From Paenibacillus thalictri (GTDB taxonomy: Bacteria; Bacillota; Bacilli; Paenibacillales; NBRC-103111): a stretch of 64,000 nt of DNA. The position numbers and the translations under genes were made by a program. The notes beneath the pieces were generated by a model. It had not been told where the DNA came from. It saw nothing but the letters and a program-made list of their open reading frames with translations, and did not search any database. Position 1 is the first letter of the stretch; every line of letters starts with the position of its first letter. The stretch spans positions 1 through 64,000 of the forward strand of contig NZ_SIRE01000018.1 in NCBI RefSeq assembly GCF_004307995.1, in the 5' to 3' direction. Shown piece after piece: positions 9,095 through 17,658 of this stretch.

Positions 9095-9973
9095 CTACCA
9101 TAGACTCGTTTCGCCTACTTTTCTCGAGATGTAATTCGCGCTCACTACAAAGATCACGACAATCACCGACTGAAACAGCTCCACTGCGGTGGCAAAACCG
9201 AAGTCGCTGCCGACAAGACCCCTTCGATAGACGTAGGTAGAGATGACATCGGCGGTCTCGTAAGTCGGACCGGTGTACAGCAGCAAAATCTTCTCATAGC
9301 CGATGCTCATGATATTGCCCAAGTTCAGCAAAAACATGATGGTGATGACCGGTGCGATACCGGGTATCGTCACATGCAGTGCTTGCTTCCAGCGGCTGGC
9401 GCCGTCCATGGTAGCGGCCTCGTACAGCTGCGGGTCGATCGAGGTGAGCGCCGCAAGATAAATAATCGCTCCCCAGCCCAAGCCCTGCCATATTTCCGAG
9501 CTGACGTAAATCGTCCTGAACCATTCCGGCAGCATCAGAAACTGTACCCGTTCTAAGCCAAGCCCGCCGAGAATCCGGTTAACCAAACCTTCATTGGTCA
9601 GGAAGTTGACAATCATACCGCAAATCACGACGGTGGAGAGAAAATGCGGCAAATAGCTGACCGTCTGCACAAATTTTTTGAACAGCTTGTGTTTCATCTC
9701 ATTTAACAACAGCGCGAGAATAATCGGCGCCGGAAAAAAGAAGATGATCAAGTAAATGTTCATCAATACGGTGTTGCGAACCAGCTTCCAAAAATAAGGG
9801 TCCCATAGAAACTGTTGAAAATATTTCGTGCCCACCCATTCGCTTTTCCAGATGCCTTGAAATACGTTGTAATCTTTAAACGCGATCAATAACCCGAGCA
9901 TCGGACCGTATTTAAAAATTACAAAGTATACCATCGGAACAATCATCATGAGGTGCAAATATTTGTTTTGCAA
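9095..9973 (-). CDS. ABC transporter permease, LplB type
   Basis: The roughly 292-residue permease has six predicted membrane segments (MMIVPMVYFVIFKYGPMLGL at the N-terminus). The EAA-type loop LYEAATMDGASRWKQALHVTIPGI near residue 190 and the ending ANYISRKVGETSLW are characteristic of LplB. The start is uncertain. The first conventional start in frame is TTG at 9973, but the strong AGGAGG (9993-9998) lies 19 nt before it and only 7 nt before an in-frame ATT at 9985. It is the first structural gene after the AraC-type regulator, about 110 nt downstream. Confidence 0.92.
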   Translation of the reverse strand: MQNKYLHLMMIVPMVYFVIFKYGPMLGLLIAFKDYNVFQGIWKSEWVGTKYFQQFLWDPYFWKLVRNTVLMNIYLIIFFFPAPIILALLLNEMKHKLFKKFVQTVSYLPHFLSTVVICGMIVNFLTNEGLVNRILGGLGLERVQFLMLPEWFRTIYVSSEIWQGLGWGAIIYLAALTSIDPQLYEAATMDGASRWKQALHVTIPGIAPVITIMFLLNLGNIMSIGYEKILLLYTGPTYETADVISTYVYRRGLVGSDFGFATAVELFQSVIVVIFVVSANYISRKVGETSLW

Positions 9974-10097
9974 AATGAGCCGAATAAAGATACCTCCTTC
10001 CCCTTAAGCTGTTTTAGTTGTAACACGAAAGTTCGCCGCGGCGTAACGTCCAAAATCGGAACCGCGTGTTCCATTTGCGGAACTTAAACCCGATGTA

Positions 10098-12155
10098 TCA
10101 TCCCTCCATCCGTTGTTCCACATTTCCGCCATCCGCCGTATGCCCTGCGCGCCTGCGGAATTCATTGGGAGGGAGACCTTCGATTTTTTTGAACAGGCGA
10201 ATAAACGTCGTCCGGCTGAAAATGCCGACCCTCTCGGCGATATCGCTGATGTTCATGTCCGTGTTCAGCATAATTTCCTTCGCTTTCGAAATCCGCGTCA
10301 TGCTGATATAGTCCGTCAGATTGACGCCCATCTTTTCTTTAAATACTTTCGATATATATTTAGAAGAAACACCCATCTGCTCGGCGATTTTTTCCAAATA
10401 CAAGTCCTGTTCGTAATGGTTCTCGATATAATGCAGGATGGTGTTCACCAGCTGATCGGACCTGTGCGGAGCGCCGCTCCGTTCCCGGTTCAAATCGGCC
10501 GTGTCCGCAATCAGGAAGTTTTGCTGCGCATCGCTATTGGCCAGCACGGACATCGCATCGTGATAAGATTTGGGGATTCCTTCCGTCCCCGGGTAACATT
10601 TGCCGATACCGGCATGAATGCCGCAGTACCTGGAATCGTGCTGAAACGTTTCGATAATAAGGCCAAGAGCATGTTTTAGGCGGATGGCGTCCTGCTCTTC
10701 GTCGACGTTGGCGAGGCACACAAATACGTTTTGCTTTGATTCGATGATATACGAAGGCACATATTGACCGATCAGGCTTTCCACGATTTTTTTCATTTTG
10801 TGGAGAATCATCAGCCGTTCAACATCTTGAATTTCTTCGTAAAACGCCGGTTTGTAAGAAAGCTTGATGCTGCAGCATACGAAATATCCCCGGGTGAACG
10901 CCAGCTCCTCCTCCAGCACCTTATGCCATTCCCGTTCGTTGACCGGCTTGTTTCCCGTCATCACATGCAGCAGCACATGATCGATGTAATCGGTGGACAG
11001 CGTATCCAGCCGTTTTTTGAACGTATTGCTTTTTTCGATGATCTGGTGGATCCCCATGCCGATCCAATCCAATTCGCTGACTCTCATCTTGCCCTGCCGT
11101 CCCGCCGGATACGCATCGTCCCCGTCGCTTAACAGGATGTCTCTGATTTTTTGAATCGGATTGTACAAATTGTAGGCAAAAACAAACGACAACACGCATC
11201 CGACAATCATCAGCAGCACACAAACGGATACGATCATCACAAACACCTTGGTGTATTGGGCCGTAAATTCGGAGTAAGGAGTCAGCGAATAATAAGTCCA
11301 GCCGTACACGCCGGATTTGATTTTGGTCAAAATATACTTCTGACCGCCGATCCGGACATCGCCGCTGTCGCTTCCGTTTTTCGCCAAAACCTCGCTAAGC
11401 TCCGCGGTTCCGAAACCTTCCGTTCCGTCCAGACTGCTCCAGATGATTTTGTCATTATTGTTCAGAATCATAAAATTGGTGCTGGTGAACAAAGCGTTGT
11501 TGCGAATCGTCTTGGCGATCCGTTCGATGGAAACCGTCATGACCAGCTCCGTTTGATGACCGTTGACCGTTTTGGAAAACACAAAAGGAATCCCGTTTCT
11601 CTCCAGCGACTGATTCAAAACGACTTTCGACGGACTCAACAGTTCCAGATAAGTGCTGCTGCTCAAGCGGTTTCTCCAGAAATCGGCGTCGTACGCTTCG
11701 AACTTGTAGGTGCTGCTGAAATAATAATTGAAGTTTTCAAGACCGTCCTTCGTATATACCTTCTGGTCATCGACGTATACAAACAGATTATCGATCAAAT
11801 CGCCGATATCGTTGGAGATGCGGGACAACGTATACGGGATATTGGGCACCTTCACCTTATCGGCCGAGTTGTACTCGTCATACGGCTGAATTAGGGACAT
11901 CACATTTTTGTCATAGAAAAAACTGACGCTGGATCTTTGCGCTGTTTGCACAAACATATCGATAAAATCAACGGAGGATTGCAGGTTAAGCTGCACCTTC
12001 TGCTTGAAGTCATCCTCCGATTTTTGGCTGAAATTGACGTACAGAAAAGCGCCGATAATCAATATCGGCAGCAGCAGGGACAGGAAATACAACAAGATGC
12101 GCAAAAACAACTTGTTTTTTAAAGGGATGTAAGAACTTAAGGGGATCTTTTTCAT
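10098..12155 (-). CDS. AraC family transmembrane regulator (Cache-HAMP-HTH)
   Basis: The 685-residue membrane-bound regulator is of the type that controls LplBC-type sugar operons in Paenibacillus. One membrane segment lies at about residues 17-40 (ILLYFLSLLLPILIIGAFLYV), followed by an extracellular Cache-like sensor to about residue 300. A second membrane segment (VFVMIVSVCVLLMIVGCVLSF) and a HAMP-like linker follow, then a cytoplasmic region and a C-terminal double helix-turn-helix: YLEKIAEQMGVSSKYISKVF, then MNISDIAERVGIFSRTTFIR. It probably activates the downstream importer genes when its sensor binds a sugar outside the cell. A cre-like site lies about 90 nt upstream of its start, suggesting CcpA control. 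Confidence 0.93.
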   Translation of the reverse strand: MKKIPLSSYIPLKNKLFLRILLYFLSLLLPILIIGAFLYVNFSQKSEDDFKQKVQLNLQSSVDFIDMFVQTAQRSSVSFFYDKNVMSLIQPYDEYNSADKVKVPNIPYTLSRISNDIGDLIDNLFVYVDDQKVYTKDGLENFNYYFSSTYKFEAYDADFWRNRLSSSTYLELLSPSKVVLNQSLERNGIPFVFSKTVNGHQTELVMTVSIERIAKTIRNNALFTSTNFMILNNNDKIIWSSLDGTEGFGTAELSEVLAKNGSDSGDVRIGGQKYILTKIKSGVYGWTYYSLTPYSEFTAQYTKVFVMIVSVCVLLMIVGCVLSFVFAYNLYNPIQKIRDILLSDGDDAYPAGRQGKMRVSELDWIGMGIHQIIEKSNTFKKRLDTLSTDYIDHVLLHVMTGNKPVNEREWHKVLEEELAFTRGYFVCCSIKLSYKPAFYEEIQDVERLMILHKMKKIVESLIGQYVPSYIIESKQNVFVCLANVDEEQDAIRLKHALGLIIETFQHDSRYCGIHAGIGKCYPGTEGIPKSYHDAMSVLANSDAQQNFLIADTADLNRERSGAPHRSDQLVNTILHYIENHYEQDLYLEKIAEQMGVSSKYISKVFKEKMGVNLTDYISMTRISKAKEIMLNTDMNISDIAERVGIFSRTTFIRLFKKIEGLPPNEFRRRAGHTADGGNVEQRMEG

Positions 12156-12243
12156 ATGTGTGAAAAGCTCCTTTCATGCCAAGCATCGGTAAGCCGCTTC
12201 ACCCCGGTAACAAACTCATAAACAAACTCACCTTATGTTATAT

Positions 12244-12257
12244 TGTAAACGGTTGCA
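12244..12257. promoter_or_regulatory. cre-like site upstream of the AraC gene
   Basis: TGTAAACGGTTGCA matches the CcpA consensus TGWAANCGNTNWCA with one mismatch and sits in a longer dyad (TTGTAAAC..GGTTGCAA). It lies 89-102 nt before the start of the AraC-type regulator that heads the sugar-import operon. The rest of the 350-bp gap between the two operons holds only the terminator at 12454-12489. Confidence 0.55.
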
Positions 12258-12453
12258 ATTTTTTTGCGAGACACAATACCGGATCCGGTGTTTCATTATT
12301 CCGCTGTTTCATTTAACCGCCTGTATGTTTCAAATTTCCTCCTTCCGATTTTCCCTATCCTGCGGCTACTGATGCCAGTTTTGTCAACGTCCTTGCGGGT
12401 TAGGTCCCCATACCGCTCAACATGGAGTTGCCGCCATTTCCCTTAAGCAACGA

Positions 12454-12489
12454 TAAAAGATCGGAACGCTCCTTATAGAGCGTCCGATC
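12454..12489 (-). terminator. Terminator of the 12507-25477 operon
   Basis: The stem GATCGGACGCTC/GAGCGTTCCGATC with loop TATAAG is followed by CTTTTATCG on the minus strand. It lies 18 nt beyond the sulfatase stop codon and separates the two glycan operons. Confidence 0.85.
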
Positions 12490-12506
12490 TTATTGCGCAT
12501 TGCCGG

Positions 12507-13949
12507 TCAAGGTCGGGCATCGATTACCGTGCCGTCTCCAAGTACAAATTGATTTGAATAGGGATAAAAATGTTTTTCTCTCGCCATACGCGGAGTTGTC
12601 GAGAACCGCTTCATCTGGTCGTCCGGTTTCCAGAACTCCAGCACTTTGGCGCGAAGGGCTGCCGCAATCTCGGCATATTCGCTGTTTCGGACCACGTTGT
12701 TCCATTCTCCGGGGTCATCCGCCACATGGTACAGTTCTTCGCTGCCGTCCAAATAGCAGCAGTATTTCCACGATCTCTCCCGTATCATGCAGCCTGCAGC
12801 TTCGGGTTCCCCCAGTATCGTGCTTTCGCAGAAAATGCCGTCCCGCTCCAAGCTTTCGCTTACGCCTGTCAGCAGAGGCAACAGGCTGAGTCCGTCGCAT
12901 TCGTCCGGCACGGGGCTTGCCGCAGCTTCGCTGAAGGTCGGAAATAAATCAATCAAGCCGACCGGCTCGGCAATGCGGGTGCCTGGAGCAATTTGCCTCG
13001 GCCAGCGGACGATCAGCGGAATGCGGGCGCTGGCGTCGAAAAACACGGACTTCTGCCACGCTCCCTTCTCTCCGGCCATTTCACCATGATCCGAAGCGTA
13101 AACGACCATCGTGTTATCGGCAAAACCGAGGTACTGCAGCGTTTGCAGCAGTCTGCCGACCGCATCGTCGATCCATTCCACACAGCCGTAATAAGCGGCC
13201 AGCGCTCTCAACTGCTCTTCATCCCGTTTGCCGTAATGATGTCCTACCCCGTTGCCGGTAAACGCTTTGCGCACGAAAGGCACTGCGTTGTCCAGAACGT
13301 CCGGAGGCGGCTCCGGCAAACTCACTTTGCCTGCATATTTCTCATAATAAACGGCAGGAGGATTGATCGGAAAATGCGGCTTATCGAAATGCACGCTCAG
13401 CAGAAACGGCTTCTCTCCGAACATCGCCGCATGCCCTTGCAGCCATTTGGCAGCTTCCGCTACGCAAATTTCCGTCTGCGTCAGCGGCAGCGGAATACCC
13501 GACGGCCCGGAGTTGCCCAGCACGTCGCCAAGCCCCGATTCTCCCTTACTCTCATCGCGTGCCGGATCGGGCTGATGTGCTTGCCCGTACAAATCGCCGT
13601 ACGGCCTCATCTGGTAGCCGTGGAACTGCTCGCCGTTAAAATGCGCCTTGCCGATCAAGCAGCTGCGGTACCCCGCAGCCGTTAATACACGCGGAAATGT
13701 CGCGCTGTTCGCTTCCAGTATGTGCTTGTTGTCGTAAATGCCCGTGTGGCGGCAGTACTTGCCGGTAATCAGCGATGACCGGCTCGGCGCGCACAGCGGA
13801 TTTTGACAGTAGGCGCTTGTAAATGCCGCTCCTTCCGCAGCAAGCCGGTCCAGATTCGGGGTGTGTACCGTTTCGTTCCCTTCGAATCCCAAGAAGTGCG
13901 GATTGTGCTGATCGGACAATATAAATAATATATTAGGTCTGCTGTTCAT
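12507..13949 (-). CDS. Sulfatase, cysteine type, cytoplasmic
   Basis: The 480-residue arylsulfatase-family enzyme hydrolyses sulfate esters. The catalytic signature CAPSRSSLITGK places the formylglycine-forming Cys at residue 53. Metal ligands are visible in ILSDQHNPH near residue 13 and YASDHGEMAGEKGAWQK near residue 285. The start is the ATG at 13949 with AAGGAGG upstream; the frame remains open ten codons further without a site. No signal peptide is present, so the substrate must enter the cell. A Cys-type sulfatase needs a formylglycine-generating enzyme (anSME in anaerobes or FGE), and none is encoded here. It is the last gene of the operon, 30 nt after the second mannosidase, pointing to a sulfated mannose-containing substrate. 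Confidence 0.93.
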   Translation of the reverse strand: MNSRPNILFILSDQHNPHFLGFEGNETVHTPNLDRLAAEGAAFTSAYCQNPLCAPSRSSLITGKYCRHTGIYDNKHILEANSATFPRVLTAAGYRSCLIGKAHFNGEQFHGYQMRPYGDLYGQAHQPDPARDESKGESGLGDVLGNSGPSGIPLPLTQTEICVAEAAKWLQGHAAMFGEKPFLLSVHFDKPHFPINPPAVYYEKYAGKVSLPEPPPDVLDNAVPFVRKAFTGNGVGHHYGKRDEEQLRALAAYYGCVEWIDDAVGRLLQTLQYLGFADNTMVVYASDHGEMAGEKGAWQKSVFFDASARIPLIVRWPRQIAPGTRIAEPVGLIDLFPTFSEAAASPVPDECDGLSLLPLLTGVSESLERDGIFCESTILGEPEAAGCMIRERSWKYCCYLDGSEELYHVADDPGEWNNVVRNSEYAEIAAALRAKVLEFWKPDDQMKRFSTTPRMAREKHFYPYSNQFVLGDGTVIDARP

Positions 13950-13979
13950 AAATAACCTCCTTGACTGAGGCCGGGACAT

Positions 13980-16457
13980 CTACTCAAACTCGATAAAGTT
14001 CACTTCTTTTACCGGCTGCGAAGCATCGGACGGGATATAAAACGTTTTGATCTCGCATTTCCCGAATGAGCTGCTCCACTGCCGCCCAAGCGACGGAAAC
14101 GCAATGTCCGCATCCGCTTCTTGCCCTGCCGTTTCGTAACAGCGTACGATCCAGCCTGCACCGTCCTCCGCTTGTTTAAACGCCGTAGCCGCAACAGCTT
14201 CATGAGAAATGGAAATCTCTTGCGCGCGCTGCGGCAGAACGCCTTCATGGTACGTTTCCCACACCGTCAGCAGCGGGACGTTCAGCTCGTTCGCTTTGCG
14301 CACGATGCCCGCTTTTCTCCAGCAGCCTTGATGAGGAACCAGCGTGTAGGAAAACTCCTGAATCCCTTGATCCATAAACTCAACCTGATCGTCGCGGTTG
14401 CCAAAATGATCGGCATAAATCGGGCTGCGCACAACCGTCATGCGGATATCGCCGTCCAGCACATCGTAGCCGTATTTGGCATCGTTCAACAAGGACAGAC
14501 CACAGCTGCGCTCCGTTTCGCCGGGAACTAGCCCCGACACGTCGACCCACTGCTGGCCCGGCACCTCGTCGCCGTTCATCGCCCGTTCGATAAATCCGTA
14601 AGGAATTTCCGAGAACGAGCGGGCCTGTTCGGCGCGGACCGGGAATGAGAGCTTCAGCATTTTGTGGCGCTCCCGCCAGTCGAGCTGCACCTTCACCTCT
14701 ACTATCGCGGACGAGTGGCACAAGCTGATGTCCTGACGCAGCAGCGAACCGTTATAGCGGCTTATGACGCGGATCGTACCGCGCAGCGGACCCTGCTCCA
14801 GCACCTTGACCTCGGCGTCGCCGAAGCGGCCGATTTCGTCGCGGAACTGCCTCATCCCGTGGCCCCACGTATCGCTGTGATGCTCGTCAACGACAATCGG
14901 TACGGCACCGCTGCCGTTCAGCAGCTCCGTGCCGGCCTGTTTGTCGAAGATGCGGCGGATGTATCCGGTATGGCTGTCGATCTCGATGCGAATCAAGCTG
15001 TTCTCGAGGCTGCCGGAATCGGTTTTCACCGGTTCCACAAGCTCCGGCGCGTGCTGCTCCTTGTCCAGATAAGCCCAGTAGACGCGATAGCCGAATGCGG
15101 GGATTTTGGCCATAATCAGCGTATCCCACTTATCGTCCACATTCGTGCGTGTCGCTCTCACCTTCTGAATCGGTACGGCTTGACCTTCGTCATCCGTTAC
15201 GCCGCTCAGCAGTTTGTTGAGTCGAACCGGCGCCTCGACCTCCCACGACAACGGGTTAAAGATAACGACCGGCGTGCCGAGATCGTCCTGCTCCCACAGC
15301 TGCCAATGCTTATCTTTGCTCAGCGATTTTATCTGGGGTTTCATCGTATTTATCGACCACGATAGTTTTTGCAGCGCCGCATTCAGCGACCTTGCTCCGA
15401 TGCTCAGCGATTCGCCGTAAAATTCGCGTACGTCGTCGAACGCTTCCTTTACGCTGCAGCCGCCCATAATATCGTGAAAATGGTTAAACATCACGTTCTC
15501 CCACGCCTGCAGCAGTGCCTGCTGAGGATATGGCAGATCCAGCTTGATGCGCGCCAGCGCTGCAAATTTCTCCGCCGTCAGCAAACGGTGCTCCACCCGC
15601 CGGTTCAGCGCCTTCGATTCCGAATGCGAGGAGTAGCAGCCTACCGCATGGCGCTGCATTTCGTCATGAATAACCGGAATATCGGGCTGATTCCGCTCCA
15701 TTTCGGCAAAAAACTGGTTGGGCGAGCTGAGCTTAAGCTGCCCGCCGCCTTCGCGAGCTTGAAGTTCTTCGAGCAGCTTGAGATTGGCAATGGTCGGTCC
15801 GCCGCCATGGTTGCCTACGCCGTAAAAGGTCATGTAGCCGTGACCGTGCTGATTGGCAAGCTTCTGCTGTTTCGTGATTTTCCCTTCCAAGCCGCCTTCT
15901 CCCCAGTTGCCGTAGCTGTCGGACAAACGGAATGTCATCACCCTGCTGCCGTCTTCCGACTCCCACCAGAACAGATCGTTCGGCAGCGACTTCTCATGCG
16001 CCTCCGGACGCATAAACACATAGTAGTCCATGCCGCTGCGCCGCAAAATCTGCGGCAGCATTCCATGGTGGCCAAACGAATCGACGTTATATCCGACACG
16101 TGCCGTCACTCCAAATTTGCTTAAAAAGTAGCGTTGGCCGTAAAGGCTATGGCGCGCAAACGATTCTCCGGAGGGCAGGTTGCAGTCAGGCTGGATCCAC
16201 CAGCCGCCGGTGACGACCCAGCGCCCTTCGGCGATCCGGCTGCGGATTTCCTCGAACATGTCGGGCGCATTTTCCTCCACCCACTTGTAATACGCCGCAC
16301 AAGCGCAAGTAAAAACAAAATCGGGAAACTCGTTCAAGCGGTCGAGCGCCGACCGGAACGTAGCTTTTATTTCCGCATAACCTTCCTGCCAACGCCACAG
16401 CCATACCGGGTCGAGATGGGCGTTGCCGATCAGATGCACATTGTTGCCGTCAGCCAT
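13980..16457 (-). CDS. GH38 alpha-mannosidase (825 aa)
   Basis: This retaining, metal-dependent alpha-mannosidase begins with the GH38 catalytic domain directly at the N-terminus. GNAHLDPVWLW supplies metal ligands His14 and Asp16, and GYNVDSFGHHGMLPQ contains the probable nucleophile Asp126. The middle helical domain (RLLTAEKFAALARIKLDLPY and NHFHDIMGGCSVKEAF around residue 330) and the C-terminal beta domains follow. It lacks the extra N-terminal domain of the other mannosidase in this operon, so the two differ in class and perhaps in linkage preference. TAAGGAGGAG precedes the ATG. No signal peptide is seen. Confidence 0.93.
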   Translation of the reverse strand: MADGNNVHLIGNAHLDPVWLWRWQEGYAEIKATFRSALDRLNEFPDFVFTCACAAYYKWVEENAPDMFEEIRSRIAEGRWVVTGGWWIQPDCNLPSGESFARHSLYGQRYFLSKFGVTARVGYNVDSFGHHGMLPQILRRSGMDYYVFMRPEAHEKSLPNDLFWWESEDGSRVMTFRLSDSYGNWGEGGLEGKITKQQKLANQHGHGYMTFYGVGNHGGGPTIANLKLLEELQAREGGGQLKLSSPNQFFAEMERNQPDIPVIHDEMQRHAVGCYSSHSESKALNRRVEHRLLTAEKFAALARIKLDLPYPQQALLQAWENVMFNHFHDIMGGCSVKEAFDDVREFYGESLSIGARSLNAALQKLSWSINTMKPQIKSLSKDKHWQLWEQDDLGTPVVIFNPLSWEVEAPVRLNKLLSGVTDDEGQAVPIQKVRATRTNVDDKWDTLIMAKIPAFGYRVYWAYLDKEQHAPELVEPVKTDSGSLENSLIRIEIDSHTGYIRRIFDKQAGTELLNGSGAVPIVVDEHHSDTWGHGMRQFRDEIGRFGDAEVKVLEQGPLRGTIRVISRYNGSLLRQDISLCHSSAIVEVKVQLDWRERHKMLKLSFPVRAEQARSFSEIPYGFIERAMNGDEVPGQQWVDVSGLVPGETERSCGLSLLNDAKYGYDVLDGDIRMTVVRSPIYADHFGNRDDQVEFMDQGIQEFSYTLVPHQGCWRKAGIVRKANELNVPLLTVWETYHEGVLPQRAQEISISHEAVAATAFKQAEDGAGWIVRCYETAGQEADADIAFPSLGRQWSSSFGKCEIKTFYIPSDASQPVKEVNFIEFE

Positions 16458-16572
16458 ACTTGCTCCTCCTTATAAGGGACACAGTTCGAATATTCGACTT
16501 TTGAATGTTACGTATCATGAACTTGAACGGGCGAACAAACTTTTAAAAATCGGGTATCCAAAATCGAACATT

Positions 16573-17634
16573 CTAAGCGGTTGTTTCCTCCCAGCGGGCC
16601 CACATTTCTTGCGGCGTCGCGCCTCCCGTTTCACCTAACTTGCGCACGGACACCGCCGCCGCCAGATGGGCAAACGCCGCCGCTTCCGGACCGCTGCAGC
16701 CGATGCCGTATGCGGCAAGAAAAGCCGCAGTAAAAGAGTCGCCCGCGCCAACGATATCGACCGGAGGAGCGACGGGAGACGTCGGTACAGGCGTAATGCC
16801 GCCGTCTTCAAACCAATAAGCTCCCTTTTCCCCAACCGTGATGCAGCAGGGTGACCCGGCTTGCTGCGACAACCGCAGACCGGCCTTAAACAGCTCCGCA
16901 TCCGAGACACCGGCCTTCATGGTGCCGTGAAACCAGCGGAGAGCTTCCACTTCATTAGGCTTCAGCACAACCGAAGCGTAATCGCCGATTCGATACCGGC
17001 TGTCGACGACAATTCGTTTGCCTTGACCGGCCCAATAGCGCAGCCGTTCGCGCACGGACGGATCGATCACACCTTGCTCCAGCTGATCGGTCACCCCAAT
17101 CACGTCGACTCGCTCGGCGAGCAGATCAAACTGCGTCAGCAGCTGCTGCCGGACCTCGTCGGTCAAGGTGTCCTTGCTCGTAAAATCGATGCGAGGCGCC
17201 TCCTGCCGCACCCCCTGCAAACCGTGCATGATGACTTTGCAGTAAGCCGGGGTCATGCAGCCCGGCACGGCAAGCATCAGCGAGCCGTCGACTCCCCGCG
17301 AGCGCAGCGCTTCCTTCAGCAGGCCCCCCCGCCAATCGTCGCCGATCACAGTACAGAAGCTAACCTCCGCACAGCCCAATAATTTAAAATTTACCGCCGC
17401 ATTACTGGCTGCGCCGGGAGCAAACCGCTCCCGGGCGACAGGCATATTGTAATGAGGCGTTTCTCTCGACAGCTCGCTGATCGTCATATCGGCGTCCCAA
17501 TACAAGTCCAGACAGCCGTCGCCGATCACTCCGACCTTTAACGACCGAATCCGCTCCAAAATCTCTTGCATGCGCTCCCGTGTAAGCCCCTTGAAGGGCG
17601 CGCCTAAAACCGGCGGCGAATGCTCGTCTGCCAT
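16573..17634 (-). CDS. PfkB family carbohydrate kinase
   Basis: The 353-residue ribokinase-fold kinase carries the substrate-side motif RFAPGAASNAAVNFKLLG (residues ~70-88) and the C-terminal ATP/anion-hole motif VDIVGAGDSFTAAFLAAYG with the catalytic Asp. The N-terminal region VGVIGDGCLDLYWDADM resembles the kinase domain of HldE/RfaE, which phosphorylates a heptose, so the substrate may be a larger or modified sugar rather than fructose; this is inference. It lies between the two mannosidase genes with short gaps and GAGAGGAG before the ATG. Together with the HAD gene it suggests a phosphorylated intermediate in the pathway. Confidence 0.88.
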   Translation of the reverse strand: MADEHSPPVLGAPFKGLTRERMQEILERIRSLKVGVIGDGCLDLYWDADMTISELSRETPHYNMPVARERFAPGAASNAAVNFKLLGCAEVSFCTVIGDDWRGGLLKEALRSRGVDGSLMLAVPGCMTPAYCKVIMHGLQGVRQEAPRIDFTSKDTLTDEVRQQLLTQFDLLAERVDVIGVTDQLEQGVIDPSVRERLRYWAGQGKRIVVDSRYRIGDYASVVLKPNEVEALRWFHGTMKAGVSDAELFKAGLRLSQQAGSPCCITVGEKGAYWFEDGGITPVPTSPVAPPVDIVGAGDSFTAAFLAAYGIGCSGPEAAAFAHLAAAVSVRKLGETGGATPQEMWARWEETTA

Positions 17635-17658
17635 GCGCTGCTCTCCTCTCTATTCATT

